64,000 nucleotides of DNA from the NCBI RefSeq assembly GCF_029846635.1, contig NZ_JARVTG010000001.1, forward strand, positions 3,538,501-3,602,500, written 5' to 3'. Within the stretch, counting starts at the first letter, position 1. The number at the start of each line of letters is the position of its first letter. Of the stretch, positions 1-6,561 are shown piece after piece. Both the position numbers and the translations under genes were made by a program. This DNA is from Pokkaliibacter sp. MBI-7. GTDB taxonomy: Bacteria; Pseudomonadota; Gammaproteobacteria; Pseudomonadales; Balneatricaceae. Below the pieces are notes generated by a model that saw nothing but the letters and a program-made list of their open reading frames with translations, was not told where the DNA came from and ran no database searches.

Positions 1-671
1 CACAGCGCCCCCGGCAACCGCCTCACCGTACAGGGCGACCGCCGCTTCGAATACGACGGCTTTGGCAACCTCATCACCGAATACCGCGGCGCCGGGCACC
101 GCCTCGTCACCCGCTACCAATACGACAGCCAGCACCGGCTGAGCCAGGTCACCCTGCCCAACCTCAGCACCGTGCGCTACCGCTACGACGCCTTTGGCCG
201 GCGCATCAGCAAAGACATTGGCGGCTACCTCACCACCTTCGTCTGGCAGGCCAACCGGCTGATCGCCGAAACCGACGACTTCAGCCACTACCGCAGCTAC
301 CTCTACGAACCGGGCACCTACCGCCCGCTGGCCCAGCTCGAAGGGGAGGGCAACCTCGCGCAGGTGTACTACTACCACCTCGACCACCTCGGCACCCCGC
401 AGGAAATGACGGCGGCCAACGGCGAACGGGTGTGGTCGGTGCAATACAAAGCCTACGGCCACGTCAAACGCACCCTGATCGAAAAAGTCGATACCAACCT
501 GCGGTTTCAGGGGCAGTACTACGACGGCGAAACGGGGCTACACTACAACCGCCACCGCTACTACCACCCCGGCAGCGGCCACTACCTGACCCCGGACCCG
601 ATCAAACTGGCCGGTGGGCTGAACCACTACCAGTACGTGCCGAACCCGGTGAACTGGGTGGACCCGTTGGG
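1..671 (+). repeat. Rhs core direct repeat, copy 1
   Basis: Bases 1-671 match 4372-5042 almost base for base; I counted roughly nine single-base differences, mostly at third codon positions. Identity stops right after the DPLGL core boundary, where the two toxin tips begin. Recombination between the two copies would exchange toxin tips (inference). Confidence 0.92.
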
Positions 672-1317
672 GTTAAAGACGGGCAAAGCGGTGCCTGATA
701 CCTGCCCCCGCTACTCCGATAAACAAAAGGCCATCATTGATGAGCTGAGGGCGAAGTATCCTGATGCAGACCCGGTACTGCCGGATGCACAGGGCAATAT
801 CAATCATCAGCACAATGCGGGAGAACGGACACCGAATTTCCAGAACTGGCATAACGACGGCGGTGTGGTGCTGTATGACGCCAAGACCGATCAGTATATT
901 TATGCCACCGATATGAAGACCTCGACCTACGGCCAGAAAACAGTCGATGTGGTCTATTCCCCGGCGGCGGATGGCAATCACTATCCTGACTTTAGCCCTT
1001 ATTCGTATGATGAGGCGGAATTGCCGAATGGTGTGGCGGTGCCAAAAAATAGAGAGGCGGACTACGGCGACTTCTATGAGGCATTAGATAGAAAGCATGG
1101 TGAAGTGGGATACAGTGAGCGGGTCTATGGCGTAAAAAGAAAGAAAGATGGCAGCTATCCGAGATCGAGAGGTAATAACCCAAAGACGAAAGGTGAAGAC
1201 AAAACAGCGGCTTACACTCCACATCATCATGAGAATGCAAAGCTCATGTTAATGGTAGATAGGCTAATTCACGATAAATTCAAACATAAGGGAGGCGTTT
1301 CCAATGCCAATGAATAG
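1..1317 (+). CDS. Rhs-family polymorphic toxin, C-terminal part, HNH/Endo VII-like tip (5' end outside window)
   Basis: The reading frame is open from the first base, so the N-terminal part lies outside the window. The first ~220 codons are Rhs/YD repeats (recurring YDxxGR/GNL blocks) ending in the conserved core boundary DPLGL at bases 661-675, after which Rhs proteins switch to a variable toxin tip. Rhs cores form a shell that encloses the tip, which is delivered to neighbouring cells (established for the family). The ~215-residue tip ends with a His-rich motif PHHHENAKLMLMVD followed by IHDKFKHKGG, which resembles the HHH/IH/HxGG pattern of HNH/Endonuclease VII-type toxin nucleases; DNase activity is inferred. 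The stop overlaps the start of the next gene by 14 bases, the usual toxin-immunity coupling. The core is GC-rich with heavy C-ending codons, while the tip is AT-richer, a sign of tip exchange. Confidence 0.9.
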   Translation, partial: HSAPGNRLTVQGDRRFEYDGFGNLITEYRGAGHRLVTRYQYDSQHRLSQVTLPNLSTVRYRYDAFGRRISKDIGGYLTTFVWQANRLIAETDDFSHYRSYLYEPGTYRPLAQLEGEGNLAQVYYYHLDHLGTPQEMTAANGERVWSVQYKAYGHVKRTLIEKVDTNLRFQGQYYDGETGLHYNRHRYYHPGSGHYLTPDPIKLAGGLNHYQYVPNPVNWVDPLGLKTGKAVPDTCPRYSDKQKAIIDELRAKYPDADPVLPDAQGNINHQHNAGERTPNFQNWHNDGGVVLYDAKTDQYIYATDMKTSTYGQKTVDVVYSPAADGNHYPDFSPYSYDEAELPNGVAVPKNREADYGDFYEALDRKHGEVGYSERVYGVKRKKDGSYPRSRGNNPKTKGEDKTAAYTPHHHENAKLMLMVDRLIHDKFKHKGGVSNANE

Positions 1318-1858
1318 TATTGTGTATTTTTTGAAATGCGAAGACATGATTGTAGATAATCGACAGATCTTGTTGGCAGAGGATCGGATGAGAATTCCAT
1401 TTCCTCCTATGTTTAAAAAATTTCTAGTTGAGTGGGGAGGGTATGAAGTTAAATTTTATGATGAGGATGAAGATGTTAGATGTGGCATTCTATTTGATGA
1501 GATAAAACCTGGTCGTGGATATATCATTCCTGATTGCTCTCATACATTCGAGGGAATGATGGGAACATTTGGAGATAGTTGCTTGCCAAGGAATTGTTTA
1601 TGTTTTGAACATCATGCTCTTCAAGGTGATATTTTTATTGATCTTACAACAGAAAATATCTGGTTCTTAGAAACGGATATATATGGAAAAGATATGGATG
1701 ATTATTATCGTGACTTCCTAAGTTATGAGGAAGCATGTGATGCATTTGATCCAAAAAATGGCGTCGTTCCAACCTACTTTACAAAAATAGCCGACAATAT
1801 ATTTGATATGCTTGATGAGAAAAGGTTTGTGGTAATTCCTGATAATGTTCCGGGCTGA
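1304..1858 (+). CDS. Probable immunity protein, SUKH (SMI1/KNR4)-like
   Basis: 184 residues, ATG start 1304 preceded by GGAGG at 1291-1295. The start lies inside the end of the Rhs tip frame, so the two are probably translationally coupled. The protein is acidic, with an early IPFPPMFKKFLVEWGG block and later acidic/aromatic stretches that resemble the SMI1/KNR4 (SUKH) fold. SUKH proteins are the commonest immunity partners of HNH/Endo VII-type tips (established for polymorphic toxins). It is expected to bind and neutralise the upstream tip in the cytoplasm. Base composition is much more AT-rich than the Rhs core. The family assignment is by pattern only; the immunity role rests on position. 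Confidence 0.7.
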   Translation: MPMNSIVYFLKCEDMIVDNRQILLAEDRMRIPFPPMFKKFLVEWGGYEVKFYDEDEDVRCGILFDEIKPGRGYIIPDCSHTFEGMMGTFGDSCLPRNCLCFEHHALQGDIFIDLTTENIWFLETDIYGKDMDDYYRDFLSYEEACDAFDPKNGVVPTYFTKIADNIFDMLDEKRFVVIPDNVPG

Positions 1859-2078
1859 ACGAGGGCTGTATTGTATGGAAAATTATAACTACGCTGACTT
1901 CTATGAGCTGATTGATAAGAATAAAGGGGAGCCGGGATATTGTGCGCGTGTTTACGGTGCGCCCATCAATCCTGATGGCTCTTATTCAAGAGAAGAAGGG
2001 AATACGCCTCAAAAACGGGATGAAAACGGTGAACTGCTGTTTGCGCTTCATTATGATCCACGCACTAATAAAATCATG

Positions 2079-2087
2079 GTTGTAGAC
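2079..2087. repeat. Target-site duplication, left (9 bp)
   Basis: GTTGTAGAC directly abuts the left end of the IS and is repeated at 3123-3131 on the right. Nine-base duplications are characteristic of the IS903 group of the IS5 family. Confidence 0.93.
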
Positions 2088-3122
2088 GGCTTTGTTGCAC
2101 AAATCATGTTGAGTCCCATGCTGTAGAATGACGGCATGAATAAACCGGCCTCACCTCAGTACAAGACCATCAATTGGAAGTCCTACAACGCCGCGCTCAA
2201 AGCGCGTGGATCGCTGATGATCTGGCTCGACCGTGACATGAACTGGTACGGTTCTGCGTGCGGGAAGCGAGGACGTACGCCCACCTTCAGCGATGCAGCC
2301 ATTCAGTTCTGCCTGACCATTAAATGCCTCTACAACCTGGCCCTGCGCCAGGCGGTGGGCATGGTACAAAGCCTGCTTAAACTGGCAGGGCTGGATTGGC
2401 CAACCCCCGACTACAGCACCGTCTGTCGGCGCCAGAAGTCGCTGCAGGTCGTGATTCCTTGCTGCCCAGCCACGACCGGACTGCATCTGTTGATCGACAG
2501 CACCGGTATCAAGATGCTGGGCGAAGGGGAATGGAAAACCAAAAAGCACGGTGCGGACTACCGCCGCCAATGGCGCAAGGTGCATCTGGGCATCGATGCG
2601 CACACGCTGGAAATCCGGGCTATTGAGGTGACCGACAATGCGGTGGGGGACGCACCGATGCTGCCCGGGTTGCTGAGTCAGATACCGGTGGAGGAGAAGA
2701 TAGCGTCTGTCAGTGGAGATGGTGCCTACGACACGCGAGGCTGTCATGAGGCGATAGCCCGGCGAGAGGCAGAGGCGGTGATACCCACCCGCCAGAATGC
2801 GAAGCCGTGGAAGGAAAATCGCCCGGGGGCCTCTGCCAGGAATGAGATTCTGCGGGCCACCCGCCGGCTGGGCCGGACGCTCTGGAAGAAGTGGAGCGGT
2901 TATCATCGGCGTAGTCTGGTGGAAACCAAAATGCACTGTTTCAAGCGGCTGGGTGAACGCGTGATGGCAAGGGATTTTGACCGGCAGGTCGCCGAGCTTC
3001 AGGTGCGGGCGGCAATATTGAATCGCTTTACGCGGCTCGGGACACCGATGACGGTGCGCATACCATAAGATCATCTGGGGTAAGGGGTCTTATATGCTGA
3101 CATCTATTTATGCAACAAAGCC
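2088..3122 (+). mobile_element. IS5-family element, IS903-like, complete
   Basis: 1035 bp. The left end GGCTTTGTTGCACAAAT and the reverse complement of the right end GGCTTTGTTGCATAAAT form terminal inverted repeats with one mismatch in 17. The element carries one transposase gene and is flanked by the 9-bp duplication GTTGTAGAC. Length, ends and duplication size all fit the IS903 subgroup. The intact transposase and perfect duplications suggest a recent insertion. Confidence 0.93.
2136..3068 (+). CDS. IS5-family DDE transposase
   Basis: 310 residues, full length for the IS903 group. An N-terminal DNA-binding region precedes an RNase H-like catalytic core: first Asp in LLIDSTGIK (about residue 123), second Asp in VSGDGAYDT (about 195), Glu in RSLVETKMHCFKRLGERV (about 266), the last in the Y-(2)-R-(3)-E-(6)-K arrangement of IS4/IS5-type enzymes. 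It catalyses cut-and-paste movement of the surrounding element by acting on its terminal inverted repeats. No frameshift or internal stop is visible, so it is probably active. The start 48 bases inside the left end is normal. Confidence 0.95.
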   Translation: MNKPASPQYKTINWKSYNAALKARGSLMIWLDRDMNWYGSACGKRGRTPTFSDAAIQFCLTIKCLYNLALRQAVGMVQSLLKLAGLDWPTPDYSTVCRRQKSLQVVIPCCPATTGLHLLIDSTGIKMLGEGEWKTKKHGADYRRQWRKVHLGIDAHTLEIRAIEVTDNAVGDAPMLPGLLSQIPVEEKIASVSGDGAYDTRGCHEAIARREAEAVIPTRQNAKPWKENRPGASARNEILRATRRLGRTLWKKWSGYHRRSLVETKMHCFKRLGERVMARDFDRQVAELQVRAAILNRFTRLGTPMTVRIP

Positions 3123-3131
3123 GTTGTAGAC
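3123..3131. repeat. Target-site duplication, right (9 bp)
   Basis: GTTGTAGAC, identical to 2079-2087, immediately follows the right inverted repeat of the IS. Confidence 0.93.
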
Positions 3132-3212
3132 TATAAAGTTTACAGTGCCTTTTATGCAGGCCACTCTATGTAGTGGCCTAGCTGTACGAGATAAATAGGA
3201 TAAGGAGGTCAC

Positions 3213-3496
3213 TATTTGAATTCGCTACCCTCATCAACCCTTTCGCTGATACAAGACTTTAATACCGAAGTCCGCCGGTTACGCAATGCAGAACAATACC
3301 GCCATCTGCATTGCTCTGGCAGCAGTGATCTGTATAGCAGCAAACTGGCGGCGAAAAATATTCGCGCCACCCTGAAGCATACCTTTCCGGCGGTAAAGTT
3401 TTCCGTGCGTATGGACGGCTTTATTGCGGTAAACGTCAGCTGGGACAACGGGCCGGGGTTGGATGACGTGGAAGGGTGTCTTGAACCTTTCAGAAT
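3213..3496 (+). repeat. LPD29-like direct repeat, copy 1
   Basis: Nearly identical to 6085-6368. Identity begins a few bases before the TTG start (TATTTGAATTCG) and fades in the last ~25 codons. The two copies bracket the second Rhs cassette, so recombination between them would delete it. Confidence 0.88.
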
Positions 3497-3581
3497 GCGC
3501 GCCGAACACGGTAATAAACCCAATCCGTGGCACAGCGTATTTGGCTGGGTGAAGACGATTGCGCTGTGTCGAGGGGAGTGA
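3216..3581 (+). CDS. Small LPD29-like protein, copy 1
   Basis: 121 residues from a TTG start at 3216, chosen because a strong AAGGAGG lies at 3202-3208. A core around residues 40-90 (SSKLAAKNIRATLKHTFP, then VKFSVRMDGFIAVNVSWDNGP, then VEGCLEPF) resembles the LPD29 domain (large polyvalent protein-associated domain 29) of mobile-element proteins; I name this from memory of the pattern. No catalytic motif, signal peptide or membrane segment is visible. The gene sits directly behind the first Rhs toxin/immunity/orphan-tip set, and a near-identical gene (6088) sits behind the second. Role unknown. Confidence 0.65.
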   Translation: MNSLPSSTLSLIQDFNTEVRRLRNAEQYRHLHCSGSSDLYSSKLAAKNIRATLKHTFPAVKFSVRMDGFIAVNVSWDNGPGLDDVEGCLEPFRMRAEHGNKPNPWHSVFGWVKTIALCRGE

Positions 3582-3656
3582 CTGGCCTGACGCGGCTATG
3601 CCAGAGGGGATAGGAATAAGTGCGACCGCCTTCTGCACTGATTCCTTTCTCTTCTG

Positions 3657-3813
3657 CTACGACTGATTCAACAGTACCGATAACGAACGTGATTCCCGCT
3701 TAAGCTGATCGGCAATCGCCATTAACAGATTCAAGGCGTTATCGCCGGTAATGGTGTGCTCATCAATGCCGAGCTGAATGCCTTTGGCGGCGGTTTCCAG
3801 CGCATCAATATAG
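3657..3813 (-). pseudogene. 3' remnant of a reverse-strand gene, cut by the Rhs junction
   Basis: On the minus strand the frame reads ...YIDALETAAKGIQLGIDEH and on to a stop at 3657, about 50 residues of ordinary soluble, helical-looking sequence. Its upstream continuation runs straight into antisense Rhs sequence at about 3813, so the 5' end has been lost. I do not recognise the family. The join marks the left border of the second Rhs cassette and indicates a past recombination or deletion. Confidence 0.55.
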
Positions 3814-5517
3814 CGGCAAACCCTGCGGCAGGACGAACGCGGCGCCATCACCCGCTACGCCTACGACCTCAATGGCCGCCTGATCGCCGAACACCAGCAG
3901 CGCCACACCCTGCGCTACGGCTACGACCACCTCGGCCGCCTCAGCACCTTCAAACTGCCCGACGGCCACCGCCTGCACTACCACTACGGCCCCCACAGCC
4001 AGCTCAGCGGCATCGACCTCAACGATAAACCCCTGACCCGCCATACCCACGAATACGGGCAAGAAGTCAGCCGCTGGCAGGGCGCCCTCACCAGCACCTG
4101 GCAGTACGACGAACAAGGCCGCCTGACCGAACAGCAACGCCATCGCACCGGCCAGCGCGGGCCTGTCCACCAGCGGCGCTACCAGTACAACGCCGTGGGC
4201 AACCTCATCACCCTCGACGACAGCGACAAAGGCACCCTGCATTACGACTACGACCCCCTCGACCGGCTCAAAACCGTGCGCGGCGCCCTCGAAGAACAGT
4301 TCCACCACGACCCGGCGGGCAACCTGCTCAACCAGCGCGACCCCACCGACCCCGACGCCAGCCCCTACGGCCACAGCGCCCCCGGCAACCGCCTCACCGT
4401 ACAGGGCGACCGCCGCTTCGAATACGACGGCTTTGGCAACCTCATCACCGAATACCGCGGCGCCGGGCACCGCCTCGTCACCCGCTACCAGTACGACAGC
4501 CAGCACCGGCTGAGCCAGGTCACCCTGCCCAACCTCAGCACCGTGCGCTACCGCTACGACGCCTTTGGCCGGCGCATCAGCAAAGACATCGGCGGCTACC
4601 TCACCACCTTCGTCTGGCAGGCCAACCGGCTGATCGCCGAAACCGACGACTTCAGCCACTACCGCAGCTACCTCTACGAACCGGGCACCTACCGCCCGCT
4701 GGCCCAGCTCGAAGGGGAGGGCAACCTCGCGCAGGTGTACTACTACCACCTCGACCACCTCGGCACCCCGCAGGAAATGACGGCGGCCAACGGCGAACGG
4801 GTGTGGTCGGTGCAATACAAAGCCTACGGCCACGTCAAACGCACCCTGATCGAAAAAGTCGATACCAACCTGCGCTTTCAGGGGCAGTACTACGACGGCG
4901 AAACAGGGCTACACTACAACCGCCACCGCTACTACCACCCCGGCAGCGGCCACTACCTGACGCCCGACCCGATCAAACTGGCCGGCGGGCTGAACCACTA
5001 CCAGTACGTGCCGAACCCGGTGAACTGGGTGGACCCGCTGGGGTTGGCCTGTACCGGGTGTGATGTGCCGGGACAGAGAAAGAAGCAGAAGTCTAGAGAC
5101 AATCGTGAATTTAACTCACGAGAAGAAGCTGAGGCAGCTATTTATCAAAAGGCAGGAATAGATATTGATACACCACCAGATGCTATATGGGAGGTGGGTA
5201 ATGACATTAATAAAAGGGGGCAAACGGGCTATTTTTATTCAAATGATGTAGGAGCAATTGGTATATATAAACAATATGAAACATCCGAAGGATTCCGCGT
5301 GATAGTGGAGCATACAGGTGAAGAGTATCCGCATTTTCATTATGGTGTTCCCAAAGGGGACTCATCGAGAGATTCTGTAGACTTTGGCTGGGGTGGAGAG
5401 AATAGCAAAGATTTAGAGCGTTATTCTAACCCTGATAACCATCACTATTATTCAAGGCTCGTTCTTGATTTAAATCTTCGGGAGATACGTGGGTTACCGC
5501 CTTTGAGGAATAAATGA
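3814..5517 (+). CDS. 5'-truncated Rhs cassette with distinct toxin tip
   Basis: In-frame Rhs/YD repeat coding begins right after a stop at 3811-3813, with no ribosome-binding site or signal, so this is a headless cassette rather than a gene with its own start; a GTG at 4195 is internal to the repeats. Roughly 410 codons of Rhs core lead to DPLGL at about 5032-5046. Then comes a ~155-residue tip unlike the first one. The tip is AT-rich, with EYPHFHYGVPKG and a late PDNHHYYSRL stretch; the HxH and HH could be catalytic, but I cannot assign a toxin family. In other Rhs loci such silent tips become expressed by recombination into the intact rhs gene, which the 671-bp shared core would permit. Confidence 0.85.
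   Translation, partial: RQTLRQDERGAITRYAYDLNGRLIAEHQQRHTLRYGYDHLGRLSTFKLPDGHRLHYHYGPHSQLSGIDLNDKPLTRHTHEYGQEVSRWQGALTSTWQYDEQGRLTEQQRHRTGQRGPVHQRRYQYNAVGNLITLDDSDKGTLHYDYDPLDRLKTVRGALEEQFHHDPAGNLLNQRDPTDPDASPYGHSAPGNRLTVQGDRRFEYDGFGNLITEYRGAGHRLVTRYQYDSQHRLSQVTLPNLSTVRYRYDAFGRRISKDIGGYLTTFVWQANRLIAETDDFSHYRSYLYEPGTYRPLAQLEGEGNLAQVYYYHLDHLGTPQEMTAANGERVWSVQYKAYGHVKRTLIEKVDTNLRFQGQYYDGETGLHYNRHRYYHPGSGHYLTPDPIKLAGGLNHYQYVPNPVNWVDPLGLACTGCDVPGQRKKQKSRDNREFNSREEAEAAIYQKAGIDIDTPPDAIWEVGNDINKRGQTGYFYSNDVGAIGIYKQYETSEGFRVIVEHTGEEYPHFHYGVPKGDSSRDSVDFGWGGENSKDLERYSNPDNHHYYSRLVLDLNLREIRGLPPLRNK
4372..5042 (+). repeat. Rhs core direct repeat, copy 2
   Basis: Partner of bases 1-671 at an offset of 4371 bases, with only scattered substitutions. 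It ends at the same DPLGL boundary. Confidence 0.92.
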
Positions 5518-5518
5518 A

Positions 5519-5968
5519 ATGAACTACAGTGATGAAGATATATTAGATATTTTAAATAATTTAAAAAAAAATCCTTCAGTAGTATTTTATGGAGAGATTG
5601 AGGATTGTTATGAAAATATTTTTTCATATTGGAAACCTACAATCGGAGGTGATAAAGGATTTGCCCAGATAATCTTGGGGGATAATTATCTTGCTGCTTT
5701 TGATGAAGCCTCAATGATGCTTTGGGATAAAATAAAGAAATTTGAAAATGGAAATGTACAACTAAAGATTTCAGTGAGCAGTCTAAAGAAATGGATAAGA
5801 GCTGATTTTCTCAAGGATATGAATATCATTGAGGCTTTTGAACTTTACGAAAGAGAGTCAGAGTTTATTGCTGTCGATGTGAAAAATAGATACTTTTTTG
5901 CAGTCCATACTGAATATCCTTCAGATAAAGAAGAACAGCTTTGGTTATATTTTTATGAGATTAAATAA
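5519..5968 (+). CDS. Probable immunity protein for the second Rhs tip
   Basis: 149 residues, ATG at 5519, one base after the stop of the Rhs cassette, with GAGGA at 5505-5509. AT-rich, acidic, soluble, no signal peptide or membrane segment. The protein is rich in Asp, Glu and aromatic residues (for example VVFYGEIEDCYENIFSYW), typical of immunity proteins, but I recognise no family. Assignment rests on position immediately after a toxin tip and on the matching base composition. A cell carrying the silent tip needs this gene only if the tip is expressed, or if kin deliver the same toxin. Confidence 0.65.
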   Translation: MNYSDEDILDILNNLKKNPSVVFYGEIEDCYENIFSYWKPTIGGDKGFAQIILGDNYLAAFDEASMMLWDKIKKFENGNVQLKISVSSLKKWIRADFLKDMNIIEAFELYERESEFIAVDVKNRYFFAVHTEYPSDKEEQLWLYFYEIK

Positions 5969-6084
5969 TTTATAGATGGTTTTTGAGGAGTGCTTACGGA
6001 AAACTATAAATTATTGTGTTGTTAGTATTCTTTTTTGTGTCTATTTTTTGACAAGATGTCTTTAATCGTAATCAAGGATATAAA

Positions 6085-6368
6085 TATTTGAATTCGCTAC
6101 CCTCATCAACCCTTTCGCTGATACAAGACTTCAATACTGAAGTCCGCCGGTTACGCAATGCAGAACAATACCGCCATCTGCATTGCTCTGGCAGCGGTGA
6201 TCTGTATAGCAGCAAACTGGCGGCTAAAAATATTCGCGCCACCCTGAAGCATACCTTGCCAGCGGTGAAATTCTCCGTGCGTATGGACGGCTTTATTGCG
6301 GTGAATGTCAGCTGGGACAACGGGCCGGGGTTGGATGACGTGGAAGGGTGCATTGAGCCTTTCAGAAT
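6085..6368 (+). repeat. LPD29-like direct repeat, copy 2
   Basis: Second copy of 3213-3496 (offset 2872). Few substitutions until about 6368, then divergence. Confidence 0.88.
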
Positions 6369-6471
6369 ATGCGTCGAACACAACAACAAACCTGCCCCGT
6401 GGTACAGCATCTCTGGCAGGGTGAAACCATTGTACTGGTGCAGAAAGACCAGTGTTCTCTGGCGCCCCTGA
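6088..6471 (+). CDS. Small LPD29-like protein, copy 2
   Basis: 127 residues from TTG 6088 with AAGGA at 6074-6078, a weaker site than copy 1. The first ~95 residues are nearly identical to the product at 3216; the C-terminal ~30 differ (ending YWCRKTSVLWRP). The gene lies 119 bases after the second immunity gene, so both Rhs sets end in the same gene. No motif suggests a catalytic function. It may be a cassette-associated accessory gene or simply material duplicated with the Rhs set. Confidence 0.6.
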   Translation: MNSLPSSTLSLIQDFNTEVRRLRNAEQYRHLHCSGSGDLYSSKLAAKNIRATLKHTLPAVKFSVRMDGFIAVNVSWDNGPGLDDVEGCIEPFRICVEHNNKPAPWYSISGRVKPLYWCRKTSVLWRP

Positions 6472-6499
6472 ACGCAGCATTGGCAAACTCCATGAATAA

Positions 6500-6540
6500 A
6501 CAAAACAGGCCAGCAGGGTCACCCTGCTGGCCTGTTTTGT
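6500..6540. terminator. Bidirectional hairpin terminator
   Basis: A perfect 20-bp inverted repeat (ACAAAACAGGCCAGCAGGGT and its complement) around a single central base, AAAA on one flank and TTTT on the other. It separates the Rhs island (plus strand) from nadV (minus strand) and can stop transcription from both sides. Confidence 0.9.
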
Positions 6541-6561
6541 TGCTGATAAACGAGGTGCGGT

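Larger units (their letters stand above)
1875..3173 (+). pseudogene. Orphan Rhs toxin tip, interrupted by IS element
   Basis: The frame from ATG 1875 (GAGGG at about 1860-1864) reads through base 2087 into the IS. Removing the IS (2088-3122) and one copy of the 9-bp target duplication restores one frame that continues at 3132 and stops at 3171-3173, about 84 residues in all. The restored product is homologous to the end of the upstream tip: YADFYELIDKNKGEPGY against YGDFYEALDRKHGEVGY, and NKIMVVD against KLMLMVD. The catalytic-looking HHH becomes HYD and the IH pair is lost, so the tip was probably already eroded. It has no Rhs core and looks like a displaced cassette left by earlier tip replacement. 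An upstream ATG at 1845 inside the immunity gene is possible but less likely. Confidence 0.75.

Noticed and set aside
2151..3074. 307-codon open frame antisense to the transposase
   Set aside because: The plus-strand transposase with DDE motifs is clearly the gene.
4195..4197. GTG as translation start of the second Rhs cassette
   Set aside because: Rhs coding is continuous upstream to 3814 and there is no ribosome-binding site at the GTG.
3805..4833. 342-codon open frame antisense to the Rhs core
   Set aside because: Composed of Val/Ala/Gly-rich low-complexity sequence produced by the GC-rich Rhs codons on the opposite strand; no start signal or family pattern.
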